24,406 nucleotides of DNA from Methanobrevibacter sp. GTDB lineage: Archaea > Methanobacteriota > Methanobacteria > Methanobacteriales > Methanobacteriaceae. The position numbers were made by a program, and so were the translations under genes. Where the stretch lies: NCBI GenBank assembly GCA_016838945.1, contig JADLKP010000009.1:1-24406 (forward strand), read 5' to 3'. Positions 6,950 through 14,886 of this stretch are shown here, in pieces. The notes under the pieces are model-generated. The model saw only the letters and a program-made list of their open reading frames with translations. It was not told where the DNA came from and did no database searches. Every line of letters starts with the position of its first letter. The stretch's first letter is position 1.

Positions 6950-7786
6950 ATGAAAGTAAAAGATGTAGTGTCTACAGATGTTATTCATGTAACTGTTCCA
7001 GGAAGCCGTGAAGATGCTTTAAGAATCATGAAAAAAGAGGATGTATCTGTAGTGCCTGTTATTAAAAATGATACTAACAAATTAGTTGGGATATTAACTC
7101 GTTCAGATATGATTACAAATCCTGATGAAGAACAAATTGCAATGTTGATGACTAGAGATTTGATCACTGCAAAAATGGATGATGAATTAAAGACCGTTGC
7201 AGAAAAGATGGTAGAAAACAACATTAGAAGAATTCCTGTCATAAACGATGATGATGAATTGGTAGGAATCGTAACTTCTTTTGATATTGTAGCCTTAGCT
7301 ATTGCAGATATGGGAATCAAAGAGCCTGTAGAAGATTATATGATCAAAACCATTCCTGCAACATGGGATGAAACTCCATTGAATGTGGCATTTGAAATAA
7401 TGAAATTCTTCGGATTGAAATCCATTATAGGATTAAACTCAAACAATAAGATGACAGGCATATTGACTGAAACCGATTTCATTGCTGAAAGTGAAATCAT
7501 CTCTGAAAGAACCGAACACAGCTCTTCAGTAGGTACTGAAGGTGACAAATGGTCTTGGGACAGCACTTCAGTATTGTACATTGAGAAAAACCATCTCAAG
7601 TTCACTGATAAGGTATTTAAGGATGTTGCGGTTAAGGATGTAGTTACTGCAAACACCAAAACCAAAGTCTCTGTATGTGCTGAAAAAATGAGATCTCTCG
7701 ATGTAGAGCAATTGCCAGTTTTAGGAATTGAAGGAGATCTTGTCGGACTCGTCAGAGCTAGTGATTTAATTAAAACTTTACTTTAA
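6950..7786 (+). CDS. Protein with four CBS domains
   Basis: GGTG at 6940-6943 is placed for the ATG at 6950, giving 278 residues. An ATG four codons earlier overlaps that site and is less likely. Four CBS domains fill the chain at about residues 3-57, 65-119, 127-185 and 222-278. Each shows the V-P-V-I/L-P-V strand followed by G-I-V/L-x-x-x-D: VVPVIKNDTNKLVGILTRSD, RIPVINDDDELVGIVTSFD, GILTETD, and QLPVLGIEGDLVGLVRASD. CBS pairs (Bateman modules) bind adenosine nucleotides or S-adenosylmethionine and act as energy or metabolite sensors. There is no attached enzyme domain, so it probably regulates a partner in trans. It is cytoplasmic and ends in a strong hairpin-plus-T terminator. Confidence 0.92.
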   Translation: MKVKDVVSTDVIHVTVPGSREDALRIMKKEDVSVVPVIKNDTNKLVGILTRSDMITNPDEEQIAMLMTRDLITAKMDDELKTVAEKMVENNIRRIPVINDDDELVGIVTSFDIVALAIADMGIKEPVEDYMIKTIPATWDETPLNVAFEIMKFFGLKSIIGLNSNNKMTGILTETDFIAESEIISERTEHSSSVGTEGDKWSWDSTSVLYIEKNHLKFTDKVFKDVAVKDVVTANTKTKVSVCAEKMRSLDVEQLPVLGIEGDLVGLVRASDLIKTLL

Positions 7787-7789
7787 AGT

Positions 7790-7857
7790 TCAAGCTTTTG
7801 CCTTCGGCAAAACCTTGACCAAAACTTTTTCCATGGTTTTTTAACCATTCTTTTTTT
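7790..7857 (+). terminator. Double-hairpin terminator after the CBS gene
   Basis: The first hairpin pairs TTTTGCC (7796-7802) with GGCAAAA (7806-7812) around TTC and is extended by TCAAG/CTTGA. The second pairs ATGGTT (7833-7838) with AACCAT (7843-7848) around TTTT and runs into a 7-T tract. The linking CTTGACCAAAACTTTTT resembles a segment in the 17591-17690 terminator, so the two may belong to one dispersed family. Confidence 0.65.
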
Positions 7858-8011
7858 ATTTCACTATCTATTTTTTAATTTTTATATTAATTTTTACTAT
7901 TTTTCAATTTTAAAATATTTATACTAGTTTCAATAAATGTTTTAGTATTAAATTTAAATGTTTTATATCCAATTTTATAATTAATTTAAAATACGTATTA
8001 TTTGTGATAAA

Positions 8012-8551
8012 ATGTCTGAAGAACCAATTTTAGTTATAAAGGATAATGATTCAACAATTGGTATAAGAGCAAGAGTGGGAGAGGAATTCTCTGAACATGA
8101 AATCCAGTTAAGTGTCATTCTTGCTTATTATTGGGACAATGACCTTCCAGTTATTGAAAACTTGGTGGATCTTTTTGAATCTTCAGTCAAAAGAACTGTA
8201 AATGAGGTCATTCCACATGAGAATCTCTTCTTAAAATACAATCTCATTACCGATGATGAAATCGCTCAGGCAAGCAGATTTGAAATTCATCTTCAGGAAG
8301 TGAAGGCAGATGACCAAAATCTACGTTTAGACGGTAAAATACTTGCTTTAAAAGGGCTTTCGTCAAAAGAAGAATACTCAAAAGGAATTTTAGATAAGAT
8401 AAATATTCTAAACAGCAATGAATCTGAAGTTGAAGACTGGAGAGAAAGTGATTCAAAAGTAGAAAAATTAGTTGAAAAGAACATTCCAACTGAAAAGAAG
8501 ATTTCATTTAAGGAATTTGCAAGACAGCAAAGAGATAAAAATAGTAATTAG
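8012..8551 (+). CDS. Uncharacterised 179-residue protein
   Basis: The ATG at 8012 has GTGAT six bases upstream. I do not recognise the family. The N-terminal half is compact (PILVIKDNDSTIGIRARVG, then SVILAYYWDNDLPVIENLVDLFESSVKRTVNEV, a likely long helix). A middle segment EIHLQEVKADDQNLRLDGKI follows. The C-terminal 60 residues are highly charged, rich in Glu, Lys, Ser and Asn, and probably flexible. There is no signal peptide or membrane helix. It converges on the larE-like gene. Its last codons (Asn-Ser-Asn-stop) are read from sequence like the adjoining tandem repeat, so the C-terminus may have been altered by repeat growth. Confidence 0.8.
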   Translation: MSEEPILVIKDNDSTIGIRARVGEEFSEHEIQLSVILAYYWDNDLPVIENLVDLFESSVKRTVNEVIPHENLFLKYNLITDDEIAQASRFEIHLQEVKADDQNLRLDGKILALKGLSSKEEYSKGILDKINILNSNESEVEDWRESDSKVEKLVEKNIPTEKKISFKEFARQQRDKNSN

Positions 8552-8555
8552 AAAA

Positions 8556-8637
8556 TACTAATTAGTAAATACTAATAGTAAATACTAATAGTAAATACTA
8601 ATTAGAAAAATCTAATAGTAAATACTAATTAGAAAAT
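8556..8637. repeat. Short tandem array, unit TACTAATAGTAAA
   Basis: About six units of 12-15 bases, variants of TACTAATAGTAAA and TACTAATTAGAAAA, follow directly after the stop of the 179-residue protein gene and fill the gap before the larE-like stop codon. The units are head to tail with no unique spacers, so this is not a CRISPR. Confidence 0.8.
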
Positions 8638-8714
8638 AGCATTAAAAAATATTATTAAAAAAATAATAATTAGAAAAATAGTAATTAATTTAAAAAAATA
8701 GTATAAGAAGAACT

Positions 8715-9779
8715 CTAAACAGTTCTTCTAATAAGTGGCAATATCTTTACCAAAGATTCTTTTGCATCTTCCTTATTTTTATTGTTTTCAATGCTTATTT
8801 TTCCATCACGGAATATTTTAGACTCTTTTTCATCAATATTCAATTTAATGTAGCCTATCTCCTCATTTGGTTCTATATTGCTTAGATGCTCATTCTTATT
8901 TTCTTTAATTATTTCAGCAGTTTCTGAAATGTTTATGCCAAACGGCAATCTTTTTCTTAAGATAAGGTTATTTGCTCCTTTTTCAAGCTCATTGTCTCCA
9001 ATGAGATTGTCAATATCTTCAATAGGTTTAAGATTCAATAGGACCTTATCGTATTGTGCTGATTTAAGTTCATTGAAAATGGAATCTATTGTTTCATTAT
9101 CCAAAATCTTTTCAAGATTTTCCATTTCAATGGTAGCTACATTATCCTCTTCCCTAAGCTTTACAACTTCTGAGTTTGTTTTCTCTTTAATGAAAGCTTC
9201 ACAATAATCGATTCTATTGACCTTATCGATTGTGACGGTTTCATTTGTCTTGACTCTTGTTGCAAGACATGTTGTTGACTTGGAGTATGGAATATTGTTT
9301 TCTTCAAGGAATTGATGAATTTCATATGTTTCAAGTTCAGCATCAATGAATGGGCTTTCAATTTCATACTCATATTTCATGAGTATCCCAGGCCTATCAT
9401 GAGTAAGGTCGGTTATATTGTTTCCGTCTATGATTATTTCATAACCTTCTTCATTAGCCTTTTGTTTAATTGCACCATACATTAAGTTTCTGCATAGTAA
9501 ACATCTTTTTGGACTATTTTCAACAAACTCCTCTACATCTAGGAAGTTACCTTCAATGACTTCGTGTCTTATTCCAATTTCATCTGCTCTTCCTTTTGCA
9601 AATTCCAAAAATCCTGTTGGAAAAATTTGATTGTTATATGTGATTGCAAGTACGTCTGCACCAGCTTCCTTTGCAAGGTATGCAAGTAATGTGCTGTCTG
9701 CTCCAGCAGAAAAAGCTAGAGCAATCTTTTTATTCTTTAATATTTCTTTAACTTTGTTGATTTTGACATTTATATTCAT
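8715..9779 (-). CDS. larE: LarE-family PP-loop sulfur transferase with C-terminal extension
   Basis: The 354-residue protein begins with a PP-loop ATP pyrophosphatase domain: IALAFSAGADSTLLAYLA (residues 19-36, P-loop SAGADS where LarE usually has SGGVDS). The LarE hallmarks follow: K-R-C93-L-L-C96-R-N-L-M-Y and S-T-T-C171-L-A-T-R. C171 corresponds to the cysteine whose sulfur LarE gives up in nickel-pincer cofactor synthesis. Homologues that also keep the CxxC pair bind an iron-sulfur cluster. The usual length is about 270-280 residues. Here residues about 262 to 354 add an unrecognised, charged extension. No larB or larC lies nearby. The gene is instead the last of a same-strand run behind ycaO and tfuA, 159 bases after tfuA, with GAGG before the ATG. 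A role in supplying sulfur to them is inferred. Confidence 0.85.
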   Translation of the reverse strand: MNINVKINKVKEILKNKKIALAFSAGADSTLLAYLAKEAGADVLAITYNNQIFPTGFLEFAKGRADEIGIRHEVIEGNFLDVEEFVENSPKRCLLCRNLMYGAIKQKANEEGYEIIIDGNNITDLTHDRPGILMKYEYEIESPFIDAELETYEIHQFLEENNIPYSKSTTCLATRVKTNETVTIDKVNRIDYCEAFIKEKTNSEVVKLREEDNVATIEMENLEKILDNETIDSIFNELKSAQYDKVLLNLKPIEDIDNLIGDNELEKGANNLILRKRLPFGINISETAEIIKENKNEHLSNIEPNEEIGYIKLNIDEKESKIFRDGKISIENNKNKEDAKESLVKILPLIRRTV

Positions 9780-9938
9780 AATTGGCCTCTTTTACTAATA
9801 ATTAACAATTTATTATTAATTATTGATTAATCGCCCGAGTTCAATTATCATATCATATAAAAAATAATAAATTAACTATTGTTATATTATTTATTGCTTT
9901 TAAAATTTTCTATATCAACGTTATATTTTAAAATAAGG

Positions 9939-10574
9939 CTATTTTAAGTTTTTTATGTATTCCAAGACTTCAATTGCATCCAGATATTTGATGTCCTTTT
10001 CTTTCAATATGAAATCAATTAGTTTGGTTTTCTTAGCATCTTCCATTTCCACTTTGGAGAATATGTTTTGGTAAGAACGTTTAGGATAATAAATCTCTTT
10101 GGCAATGTCGTGGATGCAATCCCTTTCATCTTCTGTGATTATTCCTTCATGCACAGCCAAATCTAATTTATAGTCAACATTTACAAGAGCTTCAGATATT
10201 GGCACATTTCTTACAGGATCAAAGCTAAGGGCCACATCATCATCTGATGTTATTTGTCCAGATCTGTATGCTTTGTAGACATAACCGATTCCAACCATTC
10301 CAAGGTCATCAAGCTCTGATGCCCTTAAAGCACCCATGCTGCTTCCCCCAACTACGGTTATTCCCTTGTCCAATGCTTTCATGATTTCCTTATGTGCAAC
10401 CGCAGGGGTGTGATGGAATGCACCATCTATAATTCCTATAACATCTGGCTTTTCGCTGATTGCCTTTAGGATGTCTCCCCTTTTGACTGGTGGTCTATAG
10501 TCAGCATCCAATATGGTTTTTGCTTCATCCTCTAAAATGGATAATCCTAAATAAACTATGATTTTTTTGGTCAT
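9939..10574 (-). CDS. tfuA: TfuA-like protein, YcaO partner in peptide thioamidation
   Basis: The 211 residues match TfuA throughout: IVYLGLSILEDEAKTIL at the start, then YRPPVKRGDIL (near 26-36), IDGAFHHTPAVAHKEIMKAL (near 49-68), GGSSMGALRASELDDLGMVGIGYVYKAYRSG and DDDVAL (near 77-115). TfuA is the accessory protein that, with YcaO, turns a backbone amide into a thioamide. In methanogens the known target is the conserved active-site glycine of methyl-coenzyme M reductase subunit McrA. TfuA is thought to deliver sulfur or help recruit it. The gene follows ycaO on the same strand, 134 bases apart, with a tandem repeat between. The length is normal. Confidence 0.93.
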   Translation of the reverse strand: MTKKIIVYLGLSILEDEAKTILDADYRPPVKRGDILKAISEKPDVIGIIDGAFHHTPAVAHKEIMKALDKGITVVGGSSMGALRASELDDLGMVGIGYVYKAYRSGQITSDDDVALSFDPVRNVPISEALVNVDYKLDLAVHEGIITEDERDCIHDIAKEIYYPKRSYQNIFSKVEMEDAKKTKLIDFILKEKDIKYLDAIEVLEYIKNLK

Positions 10575-10596
10575 TTTAAAATCTCTATAAAATTAA

Positions 10597-10660
10597 ATTA
10601 GATTAATAAATTAATTAGATTAATAAATTAATTAGATTAATAAATTAATTAGATTAATAG
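10597..10660. repeat. 17-bp tandem repeat between ycaO and tfuA
   Basis: ATTAGATTAATAAATTA occurs three times exactly (10597, 10614 and 10631), followed by a partial fourth copy to 10660. It lies 22 bases upstream of the tfuA start codon, inside the presumed ycaO-tfuA message, so copy number sets the spacing between the two genes. Confidence 0.88.
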
Positions 10661-10708
10661 ATAAATTGAATTAAATTATTTAAATCAGATAAAATTAAAT
10701 TCATAGGC

Positions 10709-11962
10709 TTAAACCAATCCTCTACGTGCTTTTCTATCATATTCCAAAGCCCTGTTACCTAATCTTTCTTCATCCAATGAATACAGTTCAGCCTTTGGAA
10801 TGATTACTCTTGCAACATTGATTCCTATTTCATCTCTTGTAAGGTCAGTGTACAGTATTTGATTGAATCCAACCTTTTCTGCCTCTTCAATGCTTGTTTC
10901 AATATCCTTTTTGATGGAATGTGAGCTTTTATCCTCAATGTCTGAAAGGTCAATTGTTTCCTCTTCCCTTTGGAAGTAATGTCTGTTCATCCTTTTCATA
11001 TGTTCATAGCCTGATTTTCTCATGAAATCCGCTCTTATTGTGTCTTCACGGGTTCCATGAATTTGGGTTGCTCTGCTTTGTGCAACTTCAGTCAATGCTC
11101 TGATAACCGCAACTTCTGGGTTCAAGTGGGTTCCAACACCTAAGGTTAAAAGTGCAGGGTCCTTAAGGACTGTATCATCAGCACTTGCAGCTACGGTTGT
11201 AATCTTAAGGTCTGCTGTGATGTCCATAAGTTTTATATCAATTCCTTGGCTATGGAATTTGTCTAAAAGCTCATTGATTATTTCATTATCAATATTGTCT
11301 TGACTGATTTCCTTCTTGTTTCTTTTGGTAAGTTCAAAAATACTCCATGCATCCCTTTCTACAACTTCAAAGATGCCGTGCAAAACGGATTCCTCTATGA
11401 TGTTTCCAGATGCAAGACCATTTGTGTTTCCTTTAAAAATAGCTATTGGACTAGGGCTCACGTCCCTTGTAGGAATATATGGGTGGAAAACTGCATTTGA
11501 TGGGACATAGATGGTTTCTTCGCTTATGATGTCTTCCGCTTCTATCCATTCAAGCCTTGAATTTTCCACATTTTCATTGCCATAGTTCTTTGGCAATAGA
11601 AGGTCTTTAGGGTCAAGAACATTTTTGGTATCTTTGATGTTGTTGTAGGTGTCTACAAAGGTTCTTTCACCATCAATGTCTTGCCTTTCTGCAGAGTATC
11701 TTTCAAATCCTTCCATCATTGCTGATGCCTTTGCCTGATCTCTTGTTGCCCCTTTTCCTGCATAGACGCTTACACTGCCTGACTGTGCAGTTGGGCGAAT
11801 GGCGGAAAACACTGGAATCTTGACTCTATCAAGGTCTGTAATGTCAGTCAATCTGGTAATTCCAGCAGTTCTCAGCTTGCCTTCATTTATTTCAATTGTT
11901 TCCTTAGGGTCTCTCACTCTATGAGTTCCCTTAAAGAATTTTATTGGAATGTCTTCAAACAT
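10709..11962 (-). CDS. ycaO: YcaO cyclodehydratase-family protein (McrA thioglycine formation)
   Basis: The 417-residue protein is a stand-alone YcaO enzyme. ATP-binding signatures are visible: SVYAGKGATRDQAKASAMMEGFERYSAE (residues about 65-92, with S80, E84 and E87-R88) and EESVLHGIFEVVERDAW (190-206, with E199, E202-R203). A later L-T-L-G-V-G-T-H-L-N-P-E-V-A-V-I-R-A-L-T-E-V-A-Q-S-R supplies the third glutamate cluster. YcaO enzymes phosphorylate a peptide amide oxygen. With TfuA and a sulfide source, the product is a thioamide, which in methanogens is the McrA thioglycine. It is cytoplasmic and of normal length. It heads the run ycaO-tfuA-larE-like. A TATA-like site lies about 70-80 bases upstream, and AAGGAT precedes the ATG. 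Confidence 0.93.
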   Translation of the reverse strand: MFEDIPIKFFKGTHRVRDPKETIEINEGKLRTAGITRLTDITDLDRVKIPVFSAIRPTAQSGSVSVYAGKGATRDQAKASAMMEGFERYSAERQDIDGERTFVDTYNNIKDTKNVLDPKDLLLPKNYGNENVENSRLEWIEAEDIISEETIYVPSNAVFHPYIPTRDVSPSPIAIFKGNTNGLASGNIIEESVLHGIFEVVERDAWSIFELTKRNKKEISQDNIDNEIINELLDKFHSQGIDIKLMDITADLKITTVAASADDTVLKDPALLTLGVGTHLNPEVAVIRALTEVAQSRATQIHGTREDTIRADFMRKSGYEHMKRMNRHYFQREEETIDLSDIEDKSSHSIKKDIETSIEEAEKVGFNQILYTDLTRDEIGINVARVIIPKAELYSLDEERLGNRALEYDRKARRGLV

Positions 11963-12031
11963 GTTTTTTATCCTTAGCTATTTTTAATTATTTCTTTTAA
12001 TTAATTTTTTTAATTATTTTAGATTTTTTTA

Positions 12032-12041
12032 AGATTTATAA
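12032..12041 (-). promoter_or_regulatory. TATA box for the ycaO-tfuA-larE-like run
   Basis: On the minus strand the bases read TTATAAATCT-like, about 70-80 bases before the ycaO start codon. It is the best TATA match in the 220-base gap between ycaO and the divergent peptidase gene. Confidence 0.4.
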
Positions 12042-12182
12042 TATTTATATTATGTAATTGATTATTTATAATAATTGTTATAACTTATTTTAAATTTACT
12101 TTAAATTATTCGTTTAATTTTTAAATAATAAATGATATAACAATTTATAGAAGAAAATAAATAATTTGTTTGAGGCCTTTAA

Positions 12183-13226
12183 ATGCAGATTAAGGAAAAG
12201 AATGTTCATAAATTTCACATAAATAATATCTTAAAAAAATTGGAAGAAAAAGACATGGATGCCATGTTGGTGGCTAATTTCAACAATATCTATTATCTGT
12301 CTGGCTATCTGTCAACCAGCTTTGCATTCCTGATAATCAAGGAAGATCCAATCATATTTGTATCTGGAATGGATATGGAAAATGCAAAAAACACCTCTTC
12401 CATTGATATTGTAAAGTACGAATCATATGATAGGATGATTGAGTGTTTGAAGGAAGAGGGGATTAGGAACTTGGCTATCGAATCAGACTTGACTGCAAAT
12501 GTTTACCAGAAGTTCAATGACTTCAATCTCACAATATCTGATGCAATATCAACTGAAAGAATGATAAAGTCTGATGAAGAGATTGAAAAGATTATTAAGG
12601 CAACAGATATTGCACATAAGTCCTTGATTGAATTGAATGTACGTGATAAGCAGGAAAAAGGGGCGCAGGAATGGGAATGTGCCTATGAATTAGGTTATTT
12701 GATGAGAAAGAATGGTGCAAGCGTTGAATCATTTGACACAATATTCGCATCAGGCCCAGTATCAAGCCTGCCTCATTCAACTCCAAGGCAACATGTCCTT
12801 GACACTCCAGTTTTAGTTGATTACGGATGCAAGTTTGAAGGATACTGCAGTGACACAACAAGAACATTCATCTACACAGAAAGGCAGGAAGAAATCTCAA
12901 ATATTGTTCTTGAAGCTCATGATAAGGCTGTTGATGCAGTGAAAGCAGGAGTGAAGGCTTGTGAGGTTGATAAGGTGGCAAGGGACATCATTGCTGAGTA
13001 TGGATATGGAGATAATTTCATTCACAGCACTGGCCATAGCTTAGGTTTAGACATTCATGAGAATCCTTCAGTATCCCTTAGGGATCAAACTGTGTTGGAG
13101 AATAATATGATTGTCACTATAGAGCCTGGAATCTACCTTGAAGGAGAGTTTGGAATAAGGATAGAGGATATGGTTTTAGTAGATAAAAAGGGCAAGTTGA
13201 TTGGTAATTTGCCTCAAATTTTATAA
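12183..13226 (+). CDS. M24-family metallopeptidase, Xaa-Pro dipeptidase/aminopeptidase type
   Basis: The 347-residue protein has the two-domain creatinase/prolidase layout. The N-terminal domain (about 10-125) starts ILKKLEEKDMDAMLVANFNNIYYLSGY. The C-terminal pita-bread domain carries all five metal ligands: D213 in VDYGCKFEGY, D224 in CSDTTRTF, H285 in HSTGHSLGLDIHE, E314 in TIEPGIY and E328 in GIRIEDMVLV. H198 in SLPHSTPR is the usual substrate histidine. Such enzymes release N-terminal residues preceding proline, or split X-Pro dipeptides, in the cytoplasm. GAGG lies 8 bases before the ATG. It is divergent from ycaO. The annotation between pepQ and aminopeptidase P is not resolved. Confidence 0.9.
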   Translation: MQIKEKNVHKFHINNILKKLEEKDMDAMLVANFNNIYYLSGYLSTSFAFLIIKEDPIIFVSGMDMENAKNTSSIDIVKYESYDRMIECLKEEGIRNLAIESDLTANVYQKFNDFNLTISDAISTERMIKSDEEIEKIIKATDIAHKSLIELNVRDKQEKGAQEWECAYELGYLMRKNGASVESFDTIFASGPVSSLPHSTPRQHVLDTPVLVDYGCKFEGYCSDTTRTFIYTERQEEISNIVLEAHDKAVDAVKAGVKACEVDKVARDIIAEYGYGDNFIHSTGHSLGLDIHENPSVSLRDQTVLENNMIVTIEPGIYLEGEFGIRIEDMVLVDKKGKLIGNLPQIL

Positions 13227-13939
13227 TTTATTTTTATTTTTTTAATTTTTTATTCTCTTTTTTATTCTTATTTTAATTTTTTATTTTAATTTTATTTTTC
13301 TTGATTTATTTTAATTCCATATAATTTTTGCTATTTTTTAAATTAAATATATTATTCATATTATTTTGAAATTTAAAGATTTTAAAATCGTTAATTTTAA
13401 GTATAAGTCAAAAAAAATCTATTTTTAGGTTTCACCATCTAAAAAAATCAAACACTTTCAAAAAATTTTTAGGAGGTGAGATTTTGGAAATAAATTTTAG
13501 AACAATTTTATTGTTTCTTGAAGTTCTAATAAAATTATTTCTAATATTTGTCCAATAATCGTCTCTGTCAGATGAACCATGAAAAAAGTTAGGTTAGGTT
13601 TTTTCCTTGATGGGCTTTTCCTATTTTTTCATTTAATAAAAACTTTTAAATATTATTTTTATTATATTATCATTATGGATTTATTGACAGGTCCAAAAAT
13701 TTTTTGAGAGTGTTGTGTTATTTGAATTCTTTTTGAATTCATCTAACATTTTTCATTCTTTTTTTCATGAATATCTATTTTCAATATGATTTTTTAATTT
13801 AATTTTAACTTTACAATTTCACTTTAATTTTACAAATTCATTATATTTTTACTTATTTTTTATAATACTATATTTAAATTGTTTATTTAGGTCTATAAAT
13901 AAGTTAAATTTATTAATAACTTATACTAATCTATTATCA
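13227..13939. other. 713-base intergenic region
   Basis: The first 150 bases are T runs suited to terminating the peptidase message. The middle holds a near-perfect ribosome binding site with a candidate micro-ORF (13484-13558). Then follow a duplicated GGNTTTTTCCT motif near 13599-13624 and TTGAATTCTTTTTGAATTC near 13719-13739. The last part carries a TATA-like TTTATTAA about 30 bases before the pilus platform gene. No transposase or tRNA fragment could be recognised. Confidence 0.6.
13484..13558 (+). CDS. Candidate 24-residue hydrophobic micro-protein
   Basis: AGGAGGTGAG at 13471-13480 is the strongest ribosome binding site in the window and matches nine of ten bases complementary to the archaeal 16S tail. 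The TTG at 13484 sits at a suitable distance. The frame encodes M-E-I-N-F-R followed by a run of Leu, Ile, Phe and Val, ending in Q before TAA, so it could form one membrane helix. There is no ATG, and composition in AT-rich DNA favours such residues by chance. It may be a genuine small membrane protein, a leader peptide, or the decayed start of a lost gene or insertion element. Confidence 0.35.
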   Translation: MEINFRTILLFLEVLIKLFLIFVQ

Positions 13940-14872
13940 ATGTTTATTGAAGATTTAATAATTAAATTATCAGAAATAATAGAAAATAGGCTTAACCAAT
14001 CTATTTTAATTAGCTTTCAGGAGTATCTGCTAAAGGCAGGAATATTTACATTGGCTTCTCAATTGCTTTCAATAGTCATAATCTTGTATTTAGCCTTCAT
14101 AATCCTCTTTTCATTGATTTCAATAGTCTTTTCATTCAACCTGCTAATTTCCATTGTTTCAGCAATTTTCATTCCCACAATTGCAATTGCCCTAATTCTC
14201 TTTGTGAAAATAGAAAGAAGATCAAGCGAAATAGAAAGTTCAATTCCAGATTTCCTAAGGCAATTGTCATCAATGCTGAAGGTGGGATTGGGTTTGGAGA
14301 ATGCATTGGTTGACATGTCCAATCATGGAAAAGGGCCATTGTATGGTGAATTGAGAAGAGTTGCTGTGGAAATCCGGATGGGGAAAAGTTTGGATGAATC
14401 CTTCAATAATATGGCAATGCGGCTCAATTCAAAGGATCTTGAACGCAGTTTTAAAATCATTTTGAATGCCCATAAAAGTGGAGGTTCCTTGTCAGATGTA
14501 ATTATTGATGTCAGTGATGATTTAAGGGCTATGCTGGTATTGAAAAGGGAGCGTAAGGCAGGTGTTATGATGTCAGTCATGTTTCTTCTAATCGCTTCTA
14601 CATTTGCGGCTCCATTTGCTCTGGGGATGGTTGGTGTATATTCATCATTTATGATTGAATTAGGAAAAGGTGGAGCCATTTGTGAAATTGCACCACTTGC
14701 AGCAGAAATCTATTTAATTATTCATTCTATTTTGGCAGGTTTCCTGATAGCATTGATAATGTATGGGGACTTAAGGAAGGGACTTAGATATTCCATTCCA
14801 ATAACATGTTCCGCTTTTTTGATATTCTATTTAATCAATAACTTTGGGGCTGGTTTCTTTGGATTGGTATAG
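13940..14872 (+). CDS. Type II secretion/archaeal pilus platform protein, TadC/T2SSF family
   Basis: The 310-residue protein has membrane helices near 38-62, 64-90, 209-238, 256-275 and 285-306. Between the second and third lies a cytoplasmic T2SF domain with IPDFLRQLSSMLKVGLGLENAL (102-123), then GPLYGELRRVAVEIRMGKSLDESF (132-155), then HKSGGSLSDVIIDVSDDLR. This is the single-domain platform that anchors type IV pilus or archaellum assembly ATPases. A class III pilin gene follows after 14 bases, so the pair probably makes a pilus-like filament. No assembly ATPase or prepilin peptidase gene is present in the window. The ATG at 13940 lacks a ribosome binding site and has a TATA-like sequence about 30 bases upstream, so it may be leaderless. 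Confidence 0.87.
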   Translation: MFIEDLIIKLSEIIENRLNQSILISFQEYLLKAGIFTLASQLLSIVIILYLAFIILFSLISIVFSFNLLISIVSAIFIPTIAIALILFVKIERRSSEIESSIPDFLRQLSSMLKVGLGLENALVDMSNHGKGPLYGELRRVAVEIRMGKSLDESFNNMAMRLNSKDLERSFKIILNAHKSGGSLSDVIIDVSDDLRAMLVLKRERKAGVMMSVMFLLIASTFAAPFALGMVGVYSSFMIELGKGGAICEIAPLAAEIYLIIHSILAGFLIALIMYGDLRKGLRYSIPITCSAFLIFYLINNFGAGFFGLV

Positions 14873-14886
14873 TTTGGAGGTCAATT

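Noticed and set aside
8715..9779. Nickel-pincer cofactor synthesis (lar) operon
   Set aside because: No larB, larC or lactate racemase gene is nearby. The neighbours are ycaO and tfuA.
9830..9855. tRNA-like piece (GCCCGAGTTCAATT resembles a T-arm)
   Set aside because: No matching acceptor stem, anticodon arm or closing stem was found around it, and the flanks are plain AT-rich DNA.
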